The notes beneath the pieces were generated by a model that did not search any database, was not told the DNA's origin, and was given only the letters and a program-made list of their open reading frames with translations. From NCBI RefSeq assembly GCF_029168945.1, contig NC_083601.1:75257595-75321594 (forward strand): a stretch of DNA of 64,000 nt, in the 5' to 3' direction. Both the position numbers and the translations under genes were made by a program. Shown here in pieces: positions 1-10,501 of this stretch; position 1 is the stretch's first letter, and every line of letters starts with the position of its first letter. Origin of the DNA: Cannabis sativa (lineage: Eukaryota > Streptophyta > Magnoliopsida > Rosales > Cannabaceae).

Positions 1-1
1 C

Positions 2-2610
2 AATGGACAATGGAATGAAGATCACAATTATGTGAACTATGTGGCTAGTGGAGAATTCATACCAACAAAATGCAAGTACGAAGAGCTACTGCAAATACTG
101 CTTACTTCATTGGGTTGCGAAAACACCAGCACAACACTACAAATACAGTACCAAGCTAAAGAAGGAATACCACCGATCAAAATATGCAACGATCGAAGCC
201 TCTACTTTTACTTGGAATTGAAAATGAAGGAAACAGATTTCACTACATATCCACTATGTGTCAACCAGCAAAACAACAACACAACACCTGCTGCAACACC
301 AAATTCGATATCCACAACAACACCGTATGAATATAATGTGGCAATGATCGAAAACAACATAACAACGCTTGAAAACAACATAACAACAACAGAATCATAC
401 ACAACGGGACAGCAAACAGAAGAAGGGGAAAAGTCAGAAACAATAGAAGATGAGGAGGACAAATTCGACATAATTGACTATGCAAATCTGGTTGCTGAAG
501 AAATGGTAGAACAACTTGAAAACACCAGTAAAAAACTGGATCCAGAAATCGACATCAACAATGCAAAGTTAATAACAGACAAGCAACACCCCGAAGTGGA
601 AAAAGGACAGGCATACAAAGACAAAGAAACTCTAAAAAATGTCCTCAGCTACTACGCAATCAAAAACAACTTTCAGTACAAAGTGTGGAAGTCCTGCTCT
701 CAAGAGTACAGTCTGAAGTGTGTTTACGAAAGCTGCAATTGGTCACTAAGAGCATCGAGAAATGGCCCAACAAACACATTCATAATCAGGAGGTTTGTTT
801 TTAATAGTTTTTTAATGTTGTTTTTGTTGTCAGCCTTAACAAATGCCCTTTTTCCACAATTTTGTACTGAAATACACATGTTTGGTATCTGCAACAGGTT
901 TGTTTTAATAGTTTTTTAATGTTGTTTTTGTTGTTTTTTTGTTTCAATAGGTTCTCAAATATGCACACATGCCCCATAAATATTAGGCATGAAGACCAAA
1001 GGCAAGCAACATCGAAACTGATAGGGGAATGCATAAAACCGAAGTTCTTGAACATAAAGACCAAGGCAACAGCGATGGACATAAAAGGGGAGTTGAAATA
1101 CAGATTTGGCATCAAAATGAACTATATGAAAGCTTGGAGAAGTAAGGAACATGCAGTAAACGACTTGAGAGGTAATGCTAGTGACTCGTACAGCCTAATA
1201 CCGAGTTTCTTACACATGGTGGAAAAAACAAACCCTGGATCATTTGTCGATCTGAAAACGGCAGAAGACAACAGCTTGCTCTTTGTTTTCATGGCGTTGG
1301 ATGCATCCATAAAAGGGTGGGGAGCATGCAGACCGATAGTTGTTGTGGACGGAACGTTCCTCAAAGCAGCTTATGGGGGAACTTTGTTGTGCGCATGCAC
1401 ACAAGATGCAGCAGGTCATATTTTTCCACTAGCGTTTTGTGTTGCAGATTCTGAGAATGACCAATCTTGGAAATGGTTCTTCAAAAAATTTAAAGAAGCG
1501 TATGGGGTACGGGAACACCAATGCCTAATTTCAGACAGGAATGAAAGCCTCATCAAAGCAGCAAGAGAAATCTATCCAGAAATTGCACACAGTTACTGCG
1601 GTTACCACATTTTGAGCAACCTTAAAACAAGCTTCAAACAACATGCTGCCAAATACAATCTGCCATTCTTTGGAGCAGTCAAAGCCTACACAGAAAAGCA
1701 ATTCGAGTTCCACATGGCTGAATTGGATGGATTGGACAAACGCATAAGACCTTACCTAAAAAAAATCGGGTATGAAAAGTGGTCAAGAATTCATAGCCAA
1801 AACAAGAGGTATTCCACAATGACCTCAAACATATCAGAATCACTGAACGCTGCAAATTTGGCAGCAAGGGAGCTACCAATTACAACGCTGCTAGAATGCT
1901 TGAGAGCATTGGTGCAACAATGGACGCATACTAATAGGACAAAAGCACACAACACCTTCACTAAGCTATCACCAACTGGAGAAGACATACTGTTGAAAAA
2001 TTACACATACTCATTGAATCTGGAGGTAAAATATTATTTATGCTTTTTTTTTTAAAAAAAAAAAAAACAAACAGTAAGTAAAAGGTGTTGTTGTGGTGTT
2101 GTTTTAATAGTTTTGTATTGTTGTTGTAGGAATTACAGCTATGTGTGTTTTTTTTTTAAAAAATGAAATTTAAAACAGGTTAAAGCAACAACAGATTACT
2201 TGTTTGAGGTAACAAGAATGAAAGAATCGTGGGAAGTAGACCTAGAAAAAAGAACATGCACGTGCAACAGGTTCCAAATAGATGAAATGCCATGCGGGCA
2301 CGCTGTGGCCGTGATGAGGGAGATGAACATGGACCCGTACACCTACTGTTCAGATTACTACACAAAAAAAAATTGGCTGGCAACTTATTCAGGGACAGTT
2401 TACCCAATAGGACACCAAAGTGAGTGGGAGGTACCGGAAGAAGTGAAGAATATTATAGTCTTGCCTCCACATGAAAGAGTAAAATCAGGAAGACCAAAAA
2501 CATTAAGAAGGAAGGCTGGATGGGAAAAGGATCAACACAACAAGTGCAGCAAATGTGGTGAACTGGGGCATAACAAAAGAACATGCAGCAGAAGACGTAG
2601 AAGGGAATAA
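2..2610 (+). CDS. MuDR/MULE-family transposase, 5'-truncated by the window edge; exons 2-792, 951-2025, 2179-2610
   Basis: DDE transposase that cuts and moves Mutator-type elements by binding their terminal inverted repeats in the nucleus. The frame is open to the left edge, so the true start lies upstream. Exon 1 has a polar, acidic N-terminal region and then the MuDR-type zinc-binding domain, which continues into exon 2 (HTC at its start). Exon 2 holds the MULE transposase domain. Candidate catalytic residues are D in VVVDGTF (1348-1350), D in LISDRN (1534-1536) and E in NISESLN (1837-1839). Exon 3 has a SWIM zinc finger (CTC at 2257-2265, then CGH near 2293-2301) and a CCHC knuckle (CSKCGELGHNKRTC, 2544-2585). 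Splices at 792/951 and 2025/2179 use GT..AG and keep the frame. No stop or frameshift is seen, so the gene may be functional. Confidence 0.88.
793..935 (+). repeat. Partial duplication of the intron-1 donor side (793-830 and 898-935)
   Basis: About 37 bp beginning GTTTGTTTT(T)AATAG occurs at 793 and again at 898, one base different in length. Both copies begin with a possible GT donor preceded by AG. The intron therefore holds two near-identical donors 105 bp apart, with a 65-bp non-repeated segment between them. Use of the second donor would read into stops, so the first is preferred. Confidence 0.65.
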
Positions 2611-3125
2611 AAACAACAACAGAACAACAGTGGAAAAACAAAAGAAAACTACACATACGTTTTGAGAATGAGATATTGAGGAATTTAAATTTCTGAACTA
2701 CAAAGGGAATACAGTTTTTATTTGAAAAACATTGATTACAATGGGAATTGTTGATACTTTAGATTGGATATTAAAAGATGTTGGATACTAAATTGAATAT
2801 ATATATGAAGTTTGTTATTGAAACAGTTTGTGTTTTTAATACTGAAATGAATATTTGTATTCAAAAAAACAGAGAAACTATAAGAAAAAAAAACAAAAAA
2901 AGAAGGGATGTGAAATGAAAAAACTAACAACTTTAACATACCAACTTGTTTGTACATAAGAATAATAAGAAAAAACATACAAAAATAAAAGATTACATAT
3001 TGTCCACACAAAACGTAAGGAAACATAACAGAACACCAATGTTTGTTTACGAAAAACAACATAAAAAACATAAAAACAACATTAAAAAACTATAAGAACA
3101 ATGACAGTCTGATTGAAAAAACAAA
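2611..3125. other. Spacer between convergent transposase and ULP genes
   Basis: AT-rich spacer of about 515 bp holding the 3' ends of both convergent genes. No open frame, repeat array or recognisable RNA is seen. The two transcripts could overlap here, but no polyadenylation site can be fixed. Confidence 0.6.
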
Positions 3126-6100
3126 TTACTTTTTGGGAAGGCTGGGAGGGGCCTCGGATTCACTTTCAATGTTCTCAGTTTGCTTCTTCATGCCATATTG
3201 ATAAAATAACACAGCCAAACGATCGCGGTGAATTTCCACATCAAAATCAGAGGATGGGATGGGTTTGCCATCAATGAAATACTCAGCAAATGATGCTACA
3301 AAAACACCACAATCACTGGAAAAAAAACAACAAGAAAACACAAAAACAGACACTATGAGAACACTGATTAAAAACAAAGTCACATAACAAAAAAATAAAA
3401 ATACAAACAACCAGTGAAAAACATTGAACACTAAACATAAAACTTACGCTGTGACCTGCTCGGGTAAACCATCAACAGCAACAATAGGGAACGGTTCCAT
3501 AGTGCTAAACTTAGCTTCGTTGCGAAGGCCTTTGAAGTCTAACATAGAGAAGTAATATGGTAAAATAACAGAGAAAGGCTTGCAAGCCTCTTTGGCAGCT
3601 GTCATATACCTCCCAGAACGCAATGAATTGTACAGATATATGCGCCTGTCAACTATGTTAAGACGACCACAAATCCAATGATCCTGTAATTTTACATTGA
3701 TAGGCATAACAACATGATCAACCAAATGCCAAGGAGTGGCACATAATATCTTACCACCTTGAATGTACTGGGCCACATTGTGAGAAAGAGACAACACCGA
3801 TATATCGTTGTTTTTCTCAACAAACTTCTCATACAAAGTTGTTATGCTAGAACAAAAGAGGCAATCAGTTGTGGTGACTTTGATTTTCTACTACTGAGTA
3901 CATTATTTTCTTACGAAGATAATAGAAAATGATGTCAATGTGCTGAACAAAAAAAAAAATAAGTAAAAAAACATTCAAACTTATAAAAAACTAACAGAAC
4001 AACACTTAAAAACATTAAAAAAAAATAAATAAAAAAAACAATATGTAAAATAATAATAATAACAAAAAAAAAACTTACAGAATTGGTAAGGAAACAATTA
4101 GGGTAGGCAAGGTTGTGAAACCACATCTTGTTGCTGATGTCCTCAACACCAAAACGAAATGGCGGAAATATTGTGTCCTTACCCTTACAATACACATTAG
4201 TTGTTGTGCTAAAAAAAACAAACAAAAAAAATATCAAAACACAAATAAAAAAATAAAAAATAAATGGAAAACGATAAGAGATATATAACTGTGAACACCT
4301 ACAAAAATACTTACTTAGATTTATGCTTTCTAAGACCTGTATCAACCCACTTGACAAACTCAGCTTCCAATTGCGGATCGACAGGTTCACCAATCTTGTT
4401 GTCCAACGGGCACAAACCACGCACATATTTAACGACCTTATACACAGAATCATCAGGAGAAACTGAGGATGAACCTGATTTAGATGCACCAGAAGCAAGC
4501 TCAATGAATGGGGATTTCAAAACAGCTCCTTTCTTCCGATCCCTCTTTTGAGGACGTAAGATAGGAGTCTCTTGAAAAACAACCATTTCAAGATCAGTCT
4601 TCTCATAAGTCTCAACAGAAGTAGGGGCATGAGTTGAGGAACCAATCTAAAAAAGGAAATGGGAAAAAAAAAGAGTTTTTTTAAATTTCAAATAGTACAA
4701 TCAAAACACTATAAAAACAACAATAGAATACCATATAAATACAAATTACAAAGGAACAAAAACAGAAACACAAACCAAATTCTCCACAGCTTTAACAGCA
4801 GATGCAATTGTTGCATCAACATCAATGTTCTCCTCCCCACCTTGAGACTGTTCAGGCTGACAACAAAAAAATAGTAAAAAACTATTAAAACAAACACAAA
4901 ACACAGAAATTCACACAAAAAAGCACAAAAAAAATGATGTCCAAACAAGAAATACACCTGTTTGATCTCTGCAAGAGGTTCCACAGGATCAGAAATCTTG
5001 GCATCATCCACCTTGCCGGTATCATCATCCCTCGAAACAACCTCGGGGACAACAACACCCTCATCGTTTCGAACATCGCCCGTGCGAGCCTCATCCTGAC
5101 CAGCAGCAACACCATCTCCACCCAGATCATCATCATCATCATCAGTTTCATCGTCATGATGATCATCTCCTTTGTCATCGTCAAATTTATCATCCTCGTC
5201 TTCCTCCGAAGTGGAATCTTCATCATCCTCATTTTCTGAAGTACGAAGAGCATCTTCAGACTGAGATCCATTGTGAGTAAGACCACCTTGGGATGACTGA
5301 GAACAACAAAAAATTAAAAAATTAATTTACTGTATAAAACAACATAAAAACACTACTAAAAAAATAACAGAAAAAGTAATGACAATTAAAAAAAACACCT
5401 CAATAAGAATGTCCAGCTTCTTGTTCATCTCAGCAACAGATTTCATAAGAATCCCTTGCTGACTGACAACAACAGATAAACACTTTTTAAATTCCTCAAA
5501 CTCAACTCGGGAGACATTCTCATGAGCAGATGATGAAGAAGCACCCATCAAGCTAGGTTGACCAGCAGGCTTGGAACCACCTTTAATTTTGAATTTTACA
5601 GCCTCGGGAGTAGTCTCACCAGAGAAAAAATCAGTGAGGCTCAAACTCAATCTCTCAACGGAAGTTGGAGTGATGTTTCTTAATTTTAACTGAAACAAGA
5701 AAAACCAACAAAAAACAATATGCACATGAAACTGAAATTATAAAATAACAACAACAATCAAAACATAAAGTATAAATGATGTACATAAAAACAACATTAA
5801 AACAACAGTGGAAATAGTGTAAAAAACAACAGGATTACCTCTTTCAAAGACCGATCGAAAATGAGGGTGTTCATGACATCCATTTTCACCATACCCTCCT
5901 TGTCCTTGGGTAATTTAGGCCAATTCAAAATCCTTGGAATGCCAACATTTGAGTACAAGGACAGTTTCCCAATAACATACGGGCAACACTCGAAAAACCA
6001 GAATTGAATAGCCAAAGGAAAACCCAATAACCTGTAATACCCACCATTCTCGTCACTACGAACTACCCTCTTATAACCAGAATCTATCTTACCATTCAAA

Positions 6101-7355
6101 GAATGCATAGTGATATCAAAACAATGCTTGCCCCAACCAAATTCATTATATCGACCACTATCGACAACATCTATTTCCTCAGACGAAACAACTTTACCCG
6201 GGGGACCACCTAACAAATAACACTGCACAAAATACAATACAGCCAACTTGACTGCAAGATCGTCGTTATCCTTAAGATTGTCAGCAATAAAAGCAGTCTG
6301 AATAGCACCCTTGGTAATTTTTTTGTACCCCTTAAAACAATGTTTGACCAATTCATTATCATCTTGCTTAAACTGATAAAAATCAGAATCAACATGACAA
6401 TCTAACCCCGTGACCAACGCAAACTCTTCGATACTAAACCTAAGGTATTTCCCTTGGACACAAACCCAAAACTCCAACTCATTAGGCTGCTGAACCTCCC
6501 TCAACAGCAAACAATGAAGCAATTGGTAATGAATTATGTACTCCGGAATTCGAAGAAAATAACCAAACACAGATTTTGAAAAAATTTCCAATTGGCTTTC
6601 AGTTAGAATTCTCTTAATGTCACCAAGTACAGAGTAATACCCAGATGTTACTACTCTAGAATGATAGAATTGAGATCGGGTGTACTTGCATTCCCAATCC
6701 TAAAAAACAGAACAATAAAAACACTGATAAAACACCAAAAAACACTACGAAAATAACAACAACAAAAACACAATAAAAAAAACATAGAACAGAATGCATA
6801 ACATGACAAACCTCAACAATCCTATTAACAGGAATTTCTTCAGAAACACCTGATGATGGCAACACCTTTACAGGGGATTTACCCTTGCCCTAAAATAAAA
6901 CAAAACAACACCAACAAAACAACAAATAAAAAATTAACAAAAACACATAAATAAATCAAACAAGATATATAAAACAATTACAAATACAGAGACAAAAAAA
7001 ACAAATACCCAGATATATGAACTTCAAAAATCGAATTTAACAAAAAAAAACAAAAAACCTCAAAAACAACAACAGATAAATAGTAAAATACCTTAACAGA
7101 AACAGGCGACTTAAGAAATTCAGAATCCAACTCAAAATCTGAGTCTGAATTTTCAACAACAGTTCGAGGTCTTTTTCCTCGAGTGTTCTTCGAAGGTCCA
7201 GCAATGGTTTTTCTTTTAACAGAAGGGGAAGTGGGGCTAGGAGGGTTCTCTTTCAGATTTTTTTTACCCATTTTTGATTTGGGTCTGGTTTTCTGCGATT
7301 GTTTTGTGGGTTTTGTAACTTTAGCCGGAGATGGTGATGAACGAGTAACGGCCAT
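3126..7355 (-). CDS. DUF1985 / Ulp1-like cysteine protease gene carried by the MULE, ten exons
   Basis: Predicted C48-family (Ulp1/SENP-like) protease, about 1020 residues; the family removes SUMO-type modifiers. Exons on the - strand: 7355-7092, 6889-6812, 6699-5839, 5689-5399, 5296-4958, 4856-4776, 4646-4315, 4208-4079, 3942-3448, 3315-3126. All introns are GT..AG. The start is the first ATG, at 7355. Order: basic N-terminus with KRPR-type nuclear signals; DUF1985 in exon 3 (about residues 140-380); a short coiled coil ending exon 4; a very acidic Asp/Glu run in exon 5; C-terminal protease. Triad: His in DHWICG (about 3680), Asp in NIVDRR (about 3650), Cys in ADCGVFV (3311-3309). One net frameshift is needed near 3885-3890, between a YYLR motif and a TTTDC motif; otherwise the frame is clean. 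It converges on the transposase, as in ULP-carrying MULEs. The substrate cannot be told. Confidence 0.82.
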
Positions 7356-7828
7356 TATCAACAACTATGAAGGTATTTATAGACAAAAAAAATAAAAATG
7401 GGAGGGAAAATGAGAGGGAAGTTTAAGAAAGTGGGATGGGATTTGAAATTTTTTAAAATGAAAAAACCACCCACTACTACAACCGTATAAGAAAACTGAA
7501 AATGGGGAAGAAGATGAACAGTTGAGGAGAGAGAGATTTACAATTACAAAATTTATATTCGAAAATAATAAAAAAAAATAAAAGAAAAATACAAAAATAC
7601 AATACCTTTTTGATCAGAACACATAACCGTCAAATCAAACAATTAAAAATAATTTTTTTTAAAAAAAAAAATAAACGTGGCAAAACCCTATCGTGACAAG
7701 TGGCAATGACCAGCCCCTTACACGGCTAAAGTTTCAAGGCAGTAAACTGCCAAAAAAAAAAAAAAACAGTATAAATGTTGTTTCCAGCGTGGCACAGTAT
7801 AAATGAAATAAAATGGGAAAAATCAGTA
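7356..7828 (-). promoter_or_regulatory. Upstream region of the ULP-like gene inside the MULE end
   Basis: About 470 bp between the ULP start codon and the element end. It is AT-rich, with poly-A/T runs near 7650 and 7750 and a small inverted repeat (GGCAGT at 7738, ACTGCC at 7746) just inside the end. It must hold the promoter and 5' UTR of the - strand gene, but no TATA box can be chosen with confidence. Confidence 0.4.
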
Positions 7829-7845
7829 GTGGGTGTAAATTTCCC
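7829..7845 (-). repeat. Probable right terminal inverted-repeat end of the MULE
   Basis: Read from outside inward on the - strand this begins GGGAAATTTACACCCAC. Two other ends nearby, at 7857 (GGAAATTACACTC) and 8351 (GGGAAATTTATACC on the - strand), have the same terminal consensus, which supports calling it a MULE terminus. The partner is off window. Confidence 0.5.
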
Positions 7846-7854
7846 AAAATAAAT

Positions 7855-8351
7855 GAGGAAATTACACTCTATACCATTTTTAGATTGTCCTCTTTTATTT
7901 TTACTCTCTTTTTTAAAGTATATCATTTTTATCTCTTTTTTAAGCATTAATACTCTCCATGTAACTCTCTTATGTCAGGGTATTTTGGGTACAATACATA
8001 TAAAAAGATGTATATTTCAATTAAATATAAAATTAGAGGTAAATTTGATTAATTGATTAATAAAAATAGTATTTTTCAACGTACTCCAAAATAAATTACA
8101 TTTTTACAGAACTACAGCGTTTTTCACTTTTTTTTTTATTTTCTTTTTACAAAAATATGGTTTGTTATTTTTTAGTTGCTCTTAAAAATGTTAGTTTTTA
8201 CGTTACAAAATTATAGAATAATGTTGTAACAACGTGAAAATAACGTTATATTCTCTCTTAAAAAAATAACATTACGTAAAAATGTAAAGAAAAAAAAGAC
8301 CAGTAAAAAAATAAAAAATGTGCAATATTAAGTGTTTGGTATAAATTTCCC
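7855..8351. mobile_element. Candidate ~500-bp MULE-type MITE
   Basis: The left end reads GAGGAAATTACACTCTATACCA. The right end, reverse-complemented, reads GGGAAATTTATACCAAACAC. The two are related inverted repeats sharing GGAAATT and TATACCA. The 9-bp flanks AAAATAAAT (7846) and AAAATATTA (8353) match at seven positions, like a decayed MULE target duplication. The interior is AT-rich with no ORF. It directly abuts the larger MULE end, so its left flank may instead be that element's duplication. Confidence 0.38.
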
Positions 8352-8915
8352 TAAAATATTACTTATTAGAAAATAATGATAAAGTGAGTGAAAAAATAAA
8401 ATAATTTTTTATTATTATATATGACAAAAAATTACCACTGAATGCATACTACCTTATATAACTTTAATAATAAAATTAACCAAACTATTTTGCGAACAAA
8501 CCTAAGTCCATCTCCAAAAGAAATAAATTAGTAATGCAAAATTAAAATATAACTCACTTCCTAAAAAATGTGATGCAAATTTATTAGTAGAAATTACACT
8601 ATTTATGGGATTTTTTTTAGTCTTTACTTTTTTTATGGCATTTTTAAATAAAGCATTTTATATATGGGAATTATATTTTGTTTTCCCTTTTATAGGTTTT
8701 ATGAAAGCTATATTTTTGTTATCTTTGGCCCAATTCCCATATTTTATTTTTTTTTTAAAAAAATAAATAAATAAGCTACAACTATTGTAGCTAACTTTTT
8801 GCATGGAGTAGCTTAGTACTCATTGCTTACCGCCGTTGCTTATGCTTCAATCAATCACACATTTTGTCAATCTCTCTTCATTTTCGTTTCATTTTCTCTC
8901 AGCTTAGGGTTTCAT
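8352..8915. other. AT-rich spacer with a further TIR-like sequence near 8590
   Basis: No gene is seen. At 8590-8612 the sequence GAAATTACACTATTTATGGG resembles the MULE-type termini at 7857 and 7845. It could be the left end of a second MULE enclosing the DUF1985 pseudogene to the right. The matching right end is not visible and may have been lost when Copia-0 inserted. Confidence 0.35.
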
Positions 8916-8961
8916 TCTCTTCTTCTTCTTCTTCTTCTTCTTCTTCTTCTTCTTCTTCTTC
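8916..8961 (+). repeat. (TCT)n microsatellite
   Basis: About 15 perfect TCT/CTT units. CTT tracts are common in plant 5' leaders, and a transcribed-looking segment leads toward the DUF1985 pseudogene, but no transcript start can be proven. Confidence 0.9.
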
Positions 8962-9798
8962 GGTGTACTGGGTTGCCATTAACGATCGAAGCAAGCTTCG
9001 ACTCCTGCTGCCGTGTGTGTAGTTTCTTCGTTTGAGATTATTTTTCGAGCTAGATTGCTTGGTTAATTGAGATATTTATTCATTTTCTTCGTAGTTTTTG
9101 TTGTAATTTCTTTAGTTTAGTGATTATAGTTTTTTAATTTGATGTTTATTTTTTTAAAAAAAAAATCGTGATGTTTTTGCCATGGTCGGTTGGGATTTTA
9201 GGTTGTTTTTGGTGTTTTGGTGTGAGTTCTTTCTAATTTTTAAAAAATTTGTCCCCATTTGGTGGTTGATCATTGTTTTATTTAGTTTATTTTTGTTTTA
9301 AGTTTGTGTTTGTGTTGATTTTTTTTGGTTTTGCAGTTAATGATTGTTAAATCTTCATGATTTTTCTAGGGTTTTTTTTTGTACTTTTTTGTTTGTGTTC
9401 AATCGGTTTGTAAGTATTTGTGTTTGGTTTAGTTTGTTCTTTGTTTTTGTCTTCATGAATTGCATACATTTAAGATTTTATAAATAATTTTTAAATGAAA
9501 CCGTTTTTTTTTTGTATAATAGATTTTCTTAATGGTATAATAGTATTTGTTCTCTTTAATTTTTTATGATTTTTGTATTTTGATTATTCGCTTTTTTAAA
9601 TGTTTTTTTTATTTGTTTATGTTCTTAGTGGGTGTGGTAACTGTTTTTGCCACGTTGTGGCAGTTTTCTTTTTGTTGTGTGTTTGTGATGTGGGTTGGCA
9701 GTTACATTTTGATTGGTTATATATGTTTATTGTTAGTCTTTTATGTGCACTTATTTACTTTGTTGACTTCGCTTTTAGCCAACGACAATGAGTCTTTT
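8962..9798 (+). other. T-rich stretch, possible 5' leader and first intron of the pseudogene
   Basis: Strongly T-rich with frequent GTTTTTGTT runs, similar in base composition to the introns of the pseudogene that follows. Short open frames (for example 9547-9801) have no recognisable domain and read like translated T-rich intron. No splice sites can be assigned firmly. Confidence 0.4.
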
Positions 9799-10452
9799 TG
9801 ATAAGCGATAAACGATGTGTCGTTGTAAGAATACGTAATAAAGCAAATAATAATAATAAGAAGACACAAAAATTTTATAGAGGTTCAGCCCCGAGCAGTT
9901 CGGTAATAGCTTAATCCTCGTTAGTTGTATTGACTTAAGAATAAGGAAGAAGATTCATTTTCTTATAGCTCTTACAATAGTATCTCTGAATATATAATTC
10001 TTAGATAGCCTTAGCTTATAGCATTTTGGCGTATGATCTCTGTTTTTTCGTCCTCCTTGCCCAGTGAACATTGCTCACTATTTATAGGGCATGAAACTTG
10101 AGGAGGAAGAGTTTCCTCTCTCGTTACAAAGCGCATAAACACAAAGATCGTGTGATCATTGCTGAATGCTAGGATCGTGGGATTGAGGCTGTATACACCG
10201 ATAGTGGAACCGTGTGTATGCCACTTCCACACAAGTTGATCCCTGAGTTATAGGGATTGAGCTGGTGACTCACGAAGTTCTTGGTTGAATTCGATAAGTG
10301 TTCCTCATTTTGCACGGCTCGTTGAGTATTCCATCATGGATATGCCAGCGAGGGATCCTGCTCGGCATGTTCATCCGACCAGGTGCTCTAAGTTGATGCC
10401 ACGTGTCACCATTCTTGTGATGCCACGTCAGAGTGCCAATTTTGGGATAACA
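9799..10452 (-). mobile_element. Possible solo LTR, - orientation
   Basis: Read on the - strand, this 654-bp segment starts TGTTATCCCAAAATTGGC and ends CGTTTATCGCTTATCA, giving TG..CA termini. It is more GC-rich than its surroundings. Its right part has two GATGCCACGT motifs (10396 and 10420), each with an ACGT core. The line GAGGTTCAGCCCCGA near 9880 resembles an LTR R/U5 region. No convincing 5-bp target duplication is seen (CTTTT against TAGTT), so the boundaries or the class may be wrong. Confidence 0.45.
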
Positions 10453-10501
10453 TAGTTATTTATCTTTCTCTGTATACTTTGTGTTGTTTAGGTTTAAGAT
10501 C

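Larger units (their letters stand above)
1..7845 (+). mobile_element. Mutator-like element (MULE) carrying a transposase and a ULP-like gene; left end off window
   Basis: The element contains a MuDR-type transposase on the + strand (to 2610) and a convergent DUF1985/Ulp1 protease gene on the - strand (7355 to 3126). The right boundary is placed at 7845, where an outward-reading end (reverse complement begins GGGAAATTTACACCC) meets AT-rich sequence. The 9 bp AAAATAAAT at 7846-7854 could be the target duplication, but the left end lies outside the window, so neither the TIR pair nor the duplication can be confirmed. MULEs that carry ULP-like protease genes are known in plants (the KI-MULE/Kaonashi type). 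Both genes are nearly intact, which suggests a fairly recent or maintained copy. Confidence 0.72.

Noticed and set aside
3847..3914. An extra intron in the ULP gene at GT 3914 to AG 3847
   Set aside because: It leaves the protease in the wrong frame, and the removed sequence includes the conserved TTTDC motif.
4884..5286. Met-rich open frame on the - strand and its + strand mirror in the Asp/Glu-rich exon
   Set aside because: They are shadow frames of the acidic run in exon 5 of the ULP-like gene.
8823..9035. Open frame encoding a Leu-rich stretch
   Set aside because: It is the TCT microsatellite in translation, with no supporting context.
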